Source: DASUBV01 sp963725175 (lineage in GTDB: Bacteria > Actinomycetota > Actinomycetes > Streptosporangiales > Streptosporangiaceae). From it: 64,000 nucleotides of DNA. The first letter of the stretch is position 1, and each line of letters opens with the position of its first letter. Under the pieces are notes generated by a model. It ran no database searches, had not been told where the DNA came from, and saw only the letters and a program-made list of their open reading frames with translations. Below are positions 49,714 through 60,659 of this stretch, piece after piece. A program made the position numbers and the translations under genes. The stretch is from NCBI GenBank assembly GCA_963725175.1, contig CAVRXH010000006.1:4960001-5024000 (forward strand), written 5' to 3'.

Positions 49714-50974
49714 GCCTTGACGTAGGGCCTTCCGTCGGCCGCCGGTGCCCTGACCTTGCCGACCAGGCCGGCGACGGCGATGATCGTCGCGACGTACGGG
49801 GCCATCTGCAGGATGTCCGACGGGATCGGGACGTTGATGGTGGACAGCACCGCCGACAGCTCCGAGGAGAACCCGAACAGCAGGGCAGCGGCGAGCGCGC
49901 CGAGCGGGGTCCACCGGCCGAAGATCAGGGCGGCCAGGGCAATGTAGCCCATTCCCGAGGACATGTCAGGCGAGAAGCTGCCCGCCGAGCCGATGGTCAG
50001 GTAGGCGCCGCCGATGCCGGCGATCAGGCCGCCCAGGATCACGGCGCTGTACCGGGTGCCCAGCACCCGCAGGCCGACCGAGTCGGCGGCCAGCGGGTGC
50101 TCGCCGACGGCGCGGACCCGCAGCCCCCACCGGGTGCTGAACAGCCCGACCTGCACCAGGATCAGCAGGACGTAGGTGATGTACAGGAAGATCGTCGAGT
50201 CGAAGAAGACCGGGCCGACGATCGGGATGTCGCCGAGCAGCGGGATCTTCATCGGCAGGTAGGTGGCCGGGGAGTTCAGCGAGTTCTGGTAGGGCACCAG
50301 CGCCCGGTCGTACAGGAACCCGGTCAGGCCGGAGGCGAACACGTTGAGCACCACCCCGAGCACCACCTGGTCGACCAGGTAGCGGATGGCGAAGACGGCC
50401 AGGATCGCGCCGAGCAGCGCCCCGGCCAGCGAGCCGAGCACGATGCCCAGCCACAGCATGCCGAAGAAGCTGGCCGCGACGCCGCCCGCGAACGCGCCGA
50501 ACAGGAGCTGGCCCTCGATCGCGATGTTGATCACGCCGGACCGCTCGCACAGGCAGCCCGCCAGCGCGCCGAGGACCAGCGGGATCGACGCCTCCAGCGT
50601 GCCCTGCAGCAGGTTCACGATGGACAGCGGGCCCTGCCCGGCCTCCGCCCAGCACAGCAGCGCCACGACGAACGCGAACAGCACGACGCCGATGCTGATC
50701 CGCCGGGCGATGGCCGGCATCGGCGCAAGGCCGCGCAGCGCGGCGGCGGCCAGCGTGACGCCGCCGCAGACGTAGCAGGTGAGGGCCGGCGGCAGGCTGA
50801 GGTTGGGGACCGTGACCTTGGCGAACGGCGGGGAGAACGCGAACACGGCGCTGCCGTGCGGCGCGTACTTGCCGAAGCCGATGATGTCGATCAGCCCGAA
50901 CAGCACGAAGGTCGCGGCGGCGACCACCCGGCGGTCGACGCGCAGCGAGAGCCCGGCGGGCCTGGTGATGACGG

Positions 50975-50978
<4 letters not shown>
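49710..50978 (-). CDS. Nucleoside ABC importer permease (second subunit)
   Basis: A BPD_transp_2-type membrane protein of 422 residues with about ten hydrophobic segments. The coupling region contains GINIAIEGQLLFGAFAG-like sequence (VINIAIEG), and the C-terminal half includes VGEHPLAADSVGLRV. It pairs with the permease encoded upstream, the two forming the channel of a BMP-type nucleoside importer. GTG 50978 overlaps the previous stop (GTGA). Confidence 0.9.
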
Positions 50979-52326
<1,348 letters not shown>

Positions 52327-52330
<4 letters not shown>

Positions 52331-53910
52331 CCCGATTCCTCAGCCTCGTCGCCGGCCTCGCCGCCGCCGGCCTCGTCGCCGTTCGCCGCCTGGCCGCCTT
52401 CGCCCGGCACCACGCCGGCCATCAGCATGCCGAGTTCCTCCACGGCCACATCGGGGTCGCGGAAGCCGGTGATCCGGCCCTCGTACATGACCGCGATCCG
52501 GTCGGCCAGCGCGTAGATCTCGTCCAGCTCGGCCGAGACGATCACCACGGCCCTGCCCTTGTCCCGCTCGGCCACGATCTGCTGGTGCACGAACTCGATC
52601 GAGCCCACGTCCAGGCCCCTGGTCGGCTGGCTGGCCAGCAGCACCCGCAGCTCGCGGCCGAACTCACGGGCCAGGATGACCTTCTGCTGATTGCCGCCTG
52701 ACAGGGTGCCGGCCGCGGTCTGCACCGAGGTGGTCCTGACGTCGAACTGGGCTACTCGCTCGATGGCGTTGCGTTCCGCGGCGGCCAGGTCCAGGGCGAT
52801 GCCCCGCCTGGCGTACGGCGGCCGGTCGTAGACGTCGAGGATCATGTTGTCGGCGACCGAGAACGCCGATACCAGCCCGTCCGCCTGCCGGTCCTCGGGG
52901 ATGTAGCCGATGCCGGCCCGGATCCGGGCCCGCGGCGGGTCCGCGCTGATGTCCCTGCCGTCCAGCGCGACCGTGCCGGCGGCGGCCGGCCGCAGGCCCA
53001 TCAGCGCCTCGCACAGCTCGGTCTGGCCGTTGCCCTGCACGCCCGCGATCCCCAGGATCTCCCCGGCCCGCACGGTGAAGGACACGTCGGCCACCGCGTG
53101 ATGGCCGCGGTCGTCGGCTACCCGCAGTCCGGCCACGTCGAGGACGGGCTCGCCGGGCGCCGCCGCGGTCTTGCTCACCCGCAGCGTCACCTGGCGGCCG
53201 ACCATCAGCGCGGCCAGTTCCTGGTCGGTGGCGCTCGGCGGGAGCTGGCCCATCACCTTGCCGCGCCGGATCACGGTGATCACGTCGGCGATGGCCTGGA
53301 CTTCCCTGAGCTTGTGCGAGATGAAGATGATGGACTTCCCGCCGGCCCGGAGCTGCCGCATGATCTCGAACAGCTCGTCTGTCTCGCCCGGCGTGAGCAC
53401 CGAGGTCGGCTCGTCCAGGATCAGTACCTGAGCGTCCCTCGCCAGCGCCTTGAGGATCTCCACCCGCTGCTGGACGCCGACCGGCAGTTCCTCGATCAGC
53501 GCGTCCGGGTCGACGCGCAGGCCGTAGCGCTGCGATAGCTCGCGGACCCCGGCACGCATGGACCGCCGGTCGAGCAGGCCCGCGACGCGGGTCCGCTCCG
53601 CGCCAAGCGCGACGTTCTCGGCGACGGTAAAGACCGGGACCAGCATGAAGTGCTGGTGCACCATGCCGAGGCCGGCCCTGATCGCGTCCTTGGGCGAGCG
53701 CAGGGTGATCGGCTCGCCGTCGGTGCGGATCTCGCCCTCGTCGGGCTGGGTGAGCCCGTACAGGACGTTCATCAGCGTGGTCTTGCCCGCGCCGTTCTCG
53801 CCGAGCAGCGCGTGGATCTGGCCTGGCTCGACGGTCAGGTCGATCTTGTCGTTGGCCACTAGGGCGCCGTAGCGCTTGGTGATGCCGCGCAGCTCGAGCC
53901 GCACCGCCAC
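52327..53910 (-). CDS. Nucleoside ABC importer ATPase with two ABC domains
   Basis: A 527-residue protein with tandem ATP-binding cassettes, the YufO/sugar-importer arrangement. Domain 1 has Walker A GENGAGKTT, signature LPVGVQQRVEI (degenerate) and Walker B LILDEPTSVLTP. Domain 2 has a degenerate Walker A (GVQGNGQTELCEAL), signature LSGGNQQK and the Walker B-like LLASQPTRGLD. The second Walker B has Ser-Gln instead of Asp-Glu, as often in this group, so only one site is expected to hydrolyse ATP. It drives nucleoside uptake. Confidence 0.92.
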
Positions 53911-53982
53911 CTCCGTCTAGTCAGCCACGCGGCCGGCCAGCGCGGCGCCGTGCGCTCGCCCTGGCCGGCCGCGGCGGCGTGG

Positions 53983-55098
53983 TTACACCGGGCTCTTGGT
54001 GGCCGGCTTGATCTTGCCCGAGATGATCTCCTGCTTGATCGTGTTGAGCTGCGCCTGCAGGGCCGAGGGGACCTTGCTGGCGAAATCGTGGAACGGGGAC
54101 AGCACGACGCCGTCGTTGCTCAGGTCGCCGATGAAGTTGCCGCCCTTGAAGGTGCCGTTGGCGGCGGACAGCACGGCGGTCTTGACCGCCGCCTGGATTC
54201 CCTTGGTCACGCTGGTGATGAAGTACTTGCAGTACTGGGCGGCGCTGACGCAGCCGTCGGTGTCCACCCACATCATGTTGACCTTGTCGGACCCGGCGGA
54301 GGCGTCCGCGTTCTGCACCGCCTTGGCCGCGCCCAGGCCGACGTTGCCCGCCACCGGGAAGATCACGTCGGCGCCGTCGCTGATGAAGGTCTGGGTCAGC
54401 GTCTGGCCGGAGGTCAGGTTGGTGAAGTTGCCGGTGAAGCTGCCGCGCTGGGTCTTCTCGTTCCAGCCGAGCACCTTCACGTTCGCGTGGTTCTGGGAGT
54501 TGTAGTACTGCACGCCGTCCCAGAAGCCGTCCATGTAGATGGTCACGGTCGGCAGCTTCTGGCCGCCGAAGGTGGCCACGGTGTGCGTCTTGGACATGCC
54601 GGCCGCGAGGTAGCCGCCGAGGAAGCCGTCCTGGACGGTGTTGAAGACCAGCGCGTCGATGTTCTTGACCGCAGGGCTGTAGGAGTAGTCCACGATCGCG
54701 AACTTCTGGGTCGGGTTCGCCTTGGCCGCTGACTGGGTGTTGTCGCCCATCAGGAAGCCGACGGTGACGATGATCCCGCACTTCTTGGAGATGAACTGGT
54801 TGATGTTCGGGGTGTAGTCGCTGCCGGAGTTGGACTGCAGGTAGGTGACCTTGACGTTCGGGTCGGCCTGCGCGGCTTCCTGCATGCCCTGCCAGGACGA
54901 GGCGTTGAACGAGCGGTCGTCGATGCCGCCGGTGTCGGTCACCATGCAGCCCAGGAACTTGCCCGCCGTTGACGCCGTGCTCGACGAGGAACTGGGAGCG
55001 CTGCTGGAGCCCGAGCTCGGCGCCTTGGTCTGAGAACCGCACGCGGCTAGCAGCGCGGTGGCGCTGAGTGCCGCGACGACCCTGTAACTGGCTCTCAC
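53983..55098 (-). CDS. BMP-family nucleoside-binding lipoprotein
   Basis: The signal peptide ends in the lipobox LLAAC (Cys about residue 20), followed by a Ser-rich linker (to about 45) and a BMP/PnrA-type periplasmic-binding fold. GGIDDRSFNASSWQGM is the family signature; SDGADVIFPVAGNVG and VDTDGCV are substrate-side loops. It captures nucleosides for the ABC importer. The GTG start has AGGAGG five bases upstream, the strongest ribosome site here. It is the first gene of the leftward operon; 227 bp separate it from cdd. Confidence 0.92.
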   Translation of the reverse strand: MRASYRVVAALSATALLAACGSQTKAPSSGSSSAPSSSSSTASTAGKFLGCMVTDTGGIDDRSFNASSWQGMQEAAQADPNVKVTYLQSNSGSDYTPNINQFISKKCGIIVTVGFLMGDNTQSAAKANPTQKFAIVDYSYSPAVKNIDALVFNTVQDGFLGGYLAAGMSKTHTVATFGGQKLPTVTIYMDGFWDGVQYYNSQNHANVKVLGWNEKTQRGSFTGNFTNLTSGQTLTQTFISDGADVIFPVAGNVGLGAAKAVQNADASAGSDKVNMMWVDTDGCVSAAQYCKYFITSVTKGIQAAVKTAVLSAANGTFKGGNFIGDLSNDGVVLSPFHDFASKVPSALQAQLNTIKQEIISGKIKPATKSPV

Positions 55099-55325
55099 CG
55101 ATACCTCCTAGATCATGGCAGCAGGCGCTGCGAGAAGAGCTTGCTGTCCGTCTCGCTGCCCTGGCCCAGGGCAGCGCAATCCGGCAAATCCCCCCTGACG
55201 GATGCCCGAAGGGTAACTGTGGCTATAGGCCTGCGTAAGGGAGAAACTGGGCTGACCGCAGCGCTGTTGCACAATTGAGACCCGCCGGCCTGGGCAGCGA
55301 GCCCGCCCGGAAACACGGAGGTGTG

Positions 55326-55754
55326 ATGGAGATCGACTGGCAGGCGCTGCGCGCCGCGGCCACCGCGGTGGCCGCGAAGGCCTACGCGCCGTACTCGGGA
55401 CTGCGGGTCGGCGCGGCCGGGCTGAGCAGCGGCGGGACCGTGGTGACCGGCTGCAACGTGGAGAACGCCTCCTTCGGGCTGACCCTGTGCGCCGAGTGCG
55501 GCCTGGTGTCCGCGCTGCACGCGGCGGGGGAGTCCGCGCTGACGGCGGTCAGCGTGGTGGCCGGGGACGGCGCGCCGCTCGTCCCGTGCGGCCGGTGCCG
55601 CCAGCTCCTGATGGAGGCCGGCGGTCCTGGCCTGCTGCTGGACGCCGACGGCGGCCCGCGCCGCCTGGCGGAGCTGCTGCCCGACGCCTTCACCGGCACC
55701 GACCTGGCCGGCCGGCGCGAGGACGGTGCTCGGGATGGGGGAGCCGGTGCCTGA
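55326..55754 (+). CDS. cdd: Cytidine deaminase
   Basis: A zinc enzyme that deaminates cytidine and deoxycytidine to uridine forms. The 142-residue product has CNVENASF, TLCAECG (Cys and catalytic Glu region) and PCGRCRQL (two zinc Cys), the arrangement of the homotetrameric class. ATG 55326 has GGAGG five bases upstream. It overlaps the next gene, pyrimidine nucleoside phosphorylase, and heads the rightward salvage operon, divergent from the importer. Confidence 0.93.
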   Translation: MEIDWQALRAAATAVAAKAYAPYSGLRVGAAGLSSGGTVVTGCNVENASFGLTLCAECGLVSALHAAGESALTAVSVVAGDGAPLVPCGRCRQLLMEAGGPGLLLDADGGPRRLAELLPDAFTGTDLAGRREDGARDGGAGA

Positions 55755-57022
55755 CGTCGTGGACCTGATCAGGACCAAGCGGGACGGCGGCACCCTGGCC
55801 ACCGCCGACATCGAGTGGGTGATCGCCGCCTACACCGGCGGAGAGGTCGCCGACGAGCAGATGTCGGCGCTGCTGATGGCCATCGTCTTCCGCGGCCTTG
55901 ACCAGGCCGAGCTGTCCGCCTGGACCGCCGCGATGATCGCCTCGGGCGAGCGGCTCGACCTGAGCGCGGTGACGGCCCCGACGGTGGACAAGCACTCCAC
56001 CGGCGGGGTGGGCGACAAGGTCTCGCTGATCCTCGCCCCGCTGGTGGCGAGCTGCGGGGCGGCCGTGCCGCAGCTCTCCGGGCGCGGCCTCGGGCACACC
56101 GGCGGCACGCTGGACAAGCTGGAGGCGATCAAGGGCTGGCGGGCCAGCCTGGACAACGCCGAGATCGTGGACGTGCTGCGCCGCGCCGGCTGCGTGATCT
56201 GCGCGGCGGGCCCCGAGCTGGCCCCGGCCGACCGGCGGCTGTACGCGCTGCGGGACGTGACGGGCACGGTGGAGTCCATCCCGCTGATCGCCAGCTCGAT
56301 CATGTCCAAGAAGATCGCCGAGGGCACCGGCGCGCTGGTGCTGGACGTGAAGGTGGGCGGCGCCGCGTTCATGCCCGACATCGACCAGGCCCGCCAGCTC
56401 GCGCGGACCATGGTGGCGCTGGGCACCGATCACGGCGTGCGCACCAGCGCGCTGCTGACCCGGATGGATGAGCCGCTTGGCGCGGCGGCGGGCAACGGGG
56501 TGGAGGTCGCCGAGGCCGTCGCGACGCTGCGCGGCGAGGGCCCGGCCGACCTGGTCGAGGTCACCCTGGCGCTGGCCCGCGAGATGCTGGCGCTGGCCGG
56601 GGTGGACGCCGACCCGGCGGCCGCGCTGGCCAGCGGGCAGGCGCTGGCCCGCTACCGGGAGATGATCGCCGCGCAGGACGGCGACCCGGACGCGCCGCTG
56701 CCCGTGGCCAGGCACGTCAGCGTGGTCGAGGCCGCCGAGTCCGGGTTCGTCCGCCGGATCGACGGGCGCGCGCGTGGGCGTGGCGGCCTGGCGGCTGGGC
56801 GCGGGCCGGGCGCGCAAGGAGGACGCGGTCAGCGGCGCGGCCGGGGTGATCTGCCTGGCCAGGCCGGGCGAGCGGGTGACCGCGGGGCAGCCGGTGCTGG
56901 AGCTGCGGGCCGATGAGGAGGCCAGGTTCGGCCGGGCGCTTGCCGCGCTGGAGGGTGCCATCGAGATCGGCGCCCGCCCGCCAGCCGCCAGCCCGGTAGT
57001 GCTGGAGCGGATCGGAGCCTGA
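55747..57022 (+). pseudogene. deoA: Pyrimidine/thymidine phosphorylase, frameshift near the C-terminus
   Basis: The first frame covers the alpha domain and phosphate-binding part: STGGVGDKVSLIL, LSGRGLGHTGGTLDKLEAI and SIMSKKIAEGTGALVLDVKVGGAAF. At about 56773 one extra base in the GCGCGCGCG run shifts the frame. The correct continuation (VGVAAWRLGAGRARKEDAVS, then the lipoyl-like C-terminal domain AGVICLARPGERVTAGQP) lies in the next frame to 57022. As sequenced the protein ends at 56916 with a wrong tail. It would phosphorolyse thymidine, deoxyuridine or uridine. Start taken as GTG 55747 (GGGGGAG upstream); ATG 55735 or GTG 55726 are possible. Confidence 0.85.
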
Positions 57023-57082
57023 GCACCCCGTGGGGAATGAGCCCAGCTCCCGGGCCTTGCGCCGTCTGTGACAATGGTGGCC

Positions 57083-58186
57083 ATGCCTGTATCGCTTGAC
57101 GAGATCCGCCGGGTACCGAAGGTCCTGCTGCACGATCACCTTGACGGCGGCCTGCGGCCCGCCACGATCGTGGAGCTGGCCGCCGAGTCCGGCTACCGGG
57201 ACCTGCCCAGCACCGACGCCGGCGAGCTGGCCGCCTGGATGGGCCAGGTCGCCGACCGGGGCTCGCTGGAGCGCTACCTGGAGGCGTTCGCGCACACGGT
57301 CGGCGTCATGCAGACCCGCGACGCGCTGATCCGGGTGGCCGCCGAGTGCGCCCGCGACCTGGCCGACGACGGCGTGGTCTACGCCGAGGTCAGGTTCGCT
57401 CCCGAGCTGCACCTGGGCGGCGGGCTCAGCCTGGACCAGGTGGTCGAGGCGGTGCTTGAGGGCTTCCGGCTGGGCAGCACCGGCCGGCCGATCACCGTCT
57501 ACGCCCTGCTCACGGCGATGCGCACGGCGGCCAGGTCGCTGGAGATCGCGGAGCTGGCGGTCCGGCACCGGGACGCCGGCGTGGTGGGCTTCGACATCGC
57601 GGGCGCCGAGGCCGGCAGCCCGCCGAGCCGCCACCTGGATGCCTTCCAGTACGTGGCGCGGGAGAACTTCCACATCACCATCCACGCGGGCGAGGGCTTC
57701 GGGCTGCCCTCCATCTGGGAAGCGGTGCAGTGGTGCGGCGCGGAGCGGCTGGGGCACGGCGTCCGGATCGTGGACGACATCCGTTCCGGCCCCGGCGGCG
57801 GCACGGCGCTTGGCCGGCTGGCCAGCTATGTCAGGGACCGGCGGATTCCGCTGGAGATGTGCCCGACCTCCAACGTGCAGACCGGCGCGGCGCGCTCGAT
57901 TAAGGAGCACCCGATCGGGCTGCTGCGCGAGCTGGCCTTCCGGGTCACGGTCAACACCGACAACCGGCTGATGAGCGGGGTCACCCTGTCCTCGGAGTTC
58001 CACGCGCTCTCCGAGGCGTTCGGGTACGGCTGGGGCGACATCGAGTGGCTGACGCTGAACGCGATGAAGAGCGCGTTCGCCCCGTTCGACGAGCGCCTGA
58101 AGATCATCAACACCATCATCAAGCCGGGCTTCGCGACGGCCAGGGCGGCCCGCCTCGGCTCGCCCAGGCTGGGCGGCGTGGGTTAG
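57083..58186 (+). CDS. add: Adenosine deaminase
   Basis: A TIM-barrel zinc enzyme converting adenosine and deoxyadenosine to inosine forms. LLHDHLDGGLRP supplies the first metal His pair, with TIHAGEGFG (His), GAERLGHG (catalytic His) and VNTDNRLMSG (metal Asp). The HDHLDGG variant is the form usual in actinomycetes. Start is ambiguous among GTG 57068, ATG 57074 and ATG 57083; the last matches family length best. It is transcribed 60 bp after the phosphorylase. Confidence 0.92.
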   Translation: MPVSLDEIRRVPKVLLHDHLDGGLRPATIVELAAESGYRDLPSTDAGELAAWMGQVADRGSLERYLEAFAHTVGVMQTRDALIRVAAECARDLADDGVVYAEVRFAPELHLGGGLSLDQVVEAVLEGFRLGSTGRPITVYALLTAMRTAARSLEIAELAVRHRDAGVVGFDIAGAEAGSPPSRHLDAFQYVARENFHITIHAGEGFGLPSIWEAVQWCGAERLGHGVRIVDDIRSGPGGGTALGRLASYVRDRRIPLEMCPTSNVQTGAARSIKEHPIGLLRELAFRVTVNTDNRLMSGVTLSSEFHALSEAFGYGWGDIEWLTLNAMKSAFAPFDERLKIINTIIKPGFATARAARLGSPRLGGVG

Positions 58187-58195
58187 CGTCGGGGC

Positions 58196-59185
58196 GTGGG
58201 AATCAAGACGGTCACCCAGCCCGGCGGGACGCCGGGCACCGGCCGGTGGGCCATCGACGTCGCCGACGTCGCCAGCTCGGACGTGGCGTTGCGGCAGCTC
58301 CTGCACGGGCTGCCCGGCGTGGACCAGGTCGGCGTCGCCGACCGGGTCGCGGCGCTGGCCACCAGGTCGATCAAGAAGGACGCCAAGCTCGCGGCGCTTG
58401 ACCTGGCCGTCGCGATGGTGGACCTGACCACGCTGGAGGGCGCGGATACCCCCGGCAAGGTCACCGCGATGTGCGGCAAGGCCCGCCGCCCCGACCCGGC
58501 CAGCCCCGACGTCCCCCCGGTCGCGGCGGTCTGCGTCTACCCCGACCTGGTCGCGGTGGCCCGCGAGGCGCTGGACGGCTGCGCCGTCAAGGTGGCCTCG
58601 GTGGCGACCGCGTTCCCGTCCGGCCGGGCGTCGCTGCCGGTGAAGCTGGCCGACACCCGTGACGCGGTGGCGGCCGGCGCCGACGAGGTGGACATGGTCA
58701 TCGACCGCGGCGCGTTCCTGGCCGGCCAGTACGGCAAGGTCTATGACGAGATCCGGGCGGTCCGCGAGGCGTGCGGGACCGCGCACCTGAAGGTGATCCT
58801 GGAGACCGGCGAGCTGGCCACCCTGGACAACGTGTCCCGCGCGTCCTGGCTGGCGCTGCTCGCCGGCGCCGACTTCATCAAGACCTCCACCGGCAAGGTC
58901 AGCCCCGCCTCGACGCTGCCGGTCGCCCAGGTCATGCTGTCCGCCGTCCGCGACTATGAGCTGGCCACCGGCCGCCAGGCCGGGGTCAAGGTGGCCGGCG
59001 GCATCCGCACCGCCAAGGACGCGATCCGCTACCTGGTGCTGGTCAACGAGACGGCCGGGCCGCGCTGGCTGACCCCCGCGCATTTCCGCATCGGCGCCTC
59101 CAGCCTGCTGAACGACCTGCTGATGCAGCGCAGCAAGCAGCTCACCGGGCAGTACGCGGGCCCGGACTACTTCACCATCGACTAG
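58196..59185 (+). CDS. deoC: Deoxyribose-phosphate aldolase
   Basis: A class I aldolase that cleaves 2-deoxyribose-5-phosphate to acetaldehyde and glyceraldehyde-3-phosphate. The Schiff-base Lys lies in ADFIKTSTGKVSP (about residue 227), and VASVATAFPSG and VKVAGGIRT complete the active site. Length is about 330 residues, longer than the 220-260 of Escherichia-type enzymes but normal for the eukaryote-like subgroup. GTG 58196 starts nine bases after add. Confidence 0.92.
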   Translation: MGIKTVTQPGGTPGTGRWAIDVADVASSDVALRQLLHGLPGVDQVGVADRVAALATRSIKKDAKLAALDLAVAMVDLTTLEGADTPGKVTAMCGKARRPDPASPDVPPVAAVCVYPDLVAVAREALDGCAVKVASVATAFPSGRASLPVKLADTRDAVAAGADEVDMVIDRGAFLAGQYGKVYDEIRAVREACGTAHLKVILETGELATLDNVSRASWLALLAGADFIKTSTGKVSPASTLPVAQVMLSAVRDYELATGRQAGVKVAGGIRTAKDAIRYLVLVNETAGPRWLTPAHFRIGASSLLNDLLMQRSKQLTGQYAGPDYFTID

Positions 59186-59204
59186 AAGGGACCACCGGGC
59201 AGCG

Positions 59205-60659
59205 ATGCGCGCGCTGGATCTGGCCACGGGCTGGTCATACGCCCCCGCCCCGCAGGGCCGGGAGATGGTCAACATCGCCGGCGAGTACGGGCTGTTCGTG
59301 AACGGCGAGTTCGGGCCGGCCGCCGACGGGGGCCAGTTCGAGACCGTCAACCCCGCGACCGAGGAGACGCTGGCCAAGGTCGCGCTGGCCGGGCAGCGCG
59401 ACGTGGACCGGGCGGTCGCCGCCGCCACCGCGGCCTATGAGAAGACCTGGCGGCCGATGCCCGGCGCCGAGCGGGCCAAGTACCTGTACCGGATCGCCCG
59501 CATCCTGCAGGAGCGGGCCCGCGAGTTCGCGGTGCTGGAGAGCCTGGACAACGGCAAGCCGATCCGCGAGTCGCGGGACGTGGACGTGCCGCTGGCCGCC
59601 GCGCACTTCTTCTATTACGCCGGCTGGGCGGACAAGCTGGAGCACGCCGGATTCGGCGCCGCGCCCGCGCCGCTCGGCGTGGCCGGCCAGGTCATCCCGT
59701 GGAACTTCCCGCTGCTGATGGCCGCGTGGAAGCTGGCGCCCGCCCTGGCGGCGGGGAACACCTGCGTGCTCAAGCCCGCCGAGACCACGCCGCTGACCGC
59801 GCTGGCGCTTGCCGAGGTCTGCCAGCAGGCCGGGCTGCCGCCCGGCGTGGTCAACGTGCTGACCGGCGCGGGGGAGACCGGCGCGGCGCTGGTCGCCCAC
59901 CCAGGCGTGCGCAAGATCGCGTTCACCGGTTCTACCGAGGTCGGCAAGCAGATCGCCGCGGGCGTCGCGGGCACCGGCAAGAAGCTCACCCTGGAGCTGG
60001 GCGGCAAGGCCGCGAACATCGTGTTCGACGACGCGCCGCTTGACCAGGCGGTCGAGGGCATCGTCGCCGGGATCTTCTTCAACCAGGGCCACGTCTGCTG
60101 CGCCGGCTCCCGGCTGCTGGTGCAGGAGTCGGCGGCCGACGCGGTGCTTGACCGGCTCCGCCGGCGGCTGGGCACGCTGCGGCTCGGCGACCCGCTGGAC
60201 AAGAACACCGACATCGGCGCGATCAACTCCCGCCAGCAGCTCGACAAGATCCGCGAGCTGGCCGACTCGGGCGAGGCGGAGGGCGCGGAGCGCTGGTCGC
60301 CGCCGTGCCAGCTTCCCGACCGCGGCTTCTGGTTCGCCCCGACGATCTTCACCGGGGTCAGCCAGTCGCACCGGATCGCCCGCGAGGAGATCTTCGGCCC
60401 GGTGCTGTCCGTGCTCACCTTCCGCACCCCGGACGAGGCCGTGGCCAAGGCGAACAACACCCCCTACGGGCTGTCCGCCGGGATCTGGACCGACAAGGGC
60501 AGCCGGATCCTGTGGCTGTCCCGGAAGCTGCGCGCGGGCGTGGTGTGGGGCAACACGTTCAACAAGTTCGACCCCGCGAGCCCGTTCGGCGGCTACCGGG
60601 AGTCCGGATTCGGAAGGGAGGGCGGCCGGCACGGCCTGGCCGCGTACCTGGATGTCTGA
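59205..60659 (+). CDS. Aldehyde dehydrogenase (complete)
   Basis: NAD(P)-dependent dehydrogenase of 484 residues. VIPWNFPLLMAAWK binds coenzyme, TLELGGKAAN holds the catalytic Glu, and NQGHVCCAGSR carries the nucleophilic Cys. Following deoC, its probable substrate is the acetaldehyde released from deoxyribose phosphate. It overlaps the next, shorter ALDH-like gene by eight bases. A later in-frame ATG at 59265 is an alternative start. Confidence 0.9.
   Translation: MRALDLATGWSYAPAPQGREMVNIAGEYGLFVNGEFGPAADGGQFETVNPATEETLAKVALAGQRDVDRAVAAATAAYEKTWRPMPGAERAKYLYRIARILQERAREFAVLESLDNGKPIRESRDVDVPLAAAHFFYYAGWADKLEHAGFGAAPAPLGVAGQVIPWNFPLLMAAWKLAPALAAGNTCVLKPAETTPLTALALAEVCQQAGLPPGVVNVLTGAGETGAALVAHPGVRKIAFTGSTEVGKQIAAGVAGTGKKLTLELGGKAANIVFDDAPLDQAVEGIVAGIFFNQGHVCCAGSRLLVQESAADAVLDRLRRRLGTLRLGDPLDKNTDIGAINSRQQLDKIRELADSGEAEGAERWSPPCQLPDRGFWFAPTIFTGVSQSHRIAREEIFGPVLSVLTFRTPDEAVAKANNTPYGLSAGIWTDKGSRILWLSRKLRAGVVWGNTFNKFDPASPFGGYRESGFGREGGRHGLAAYLDV

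Noticed and set aside
56717..59428. A 900-codon minus-strand frame over add and deoC
   Set aside because: It lies opposite three genes with complete catalytic motifs and is low-complexity; it is a shadow of their codon bias.
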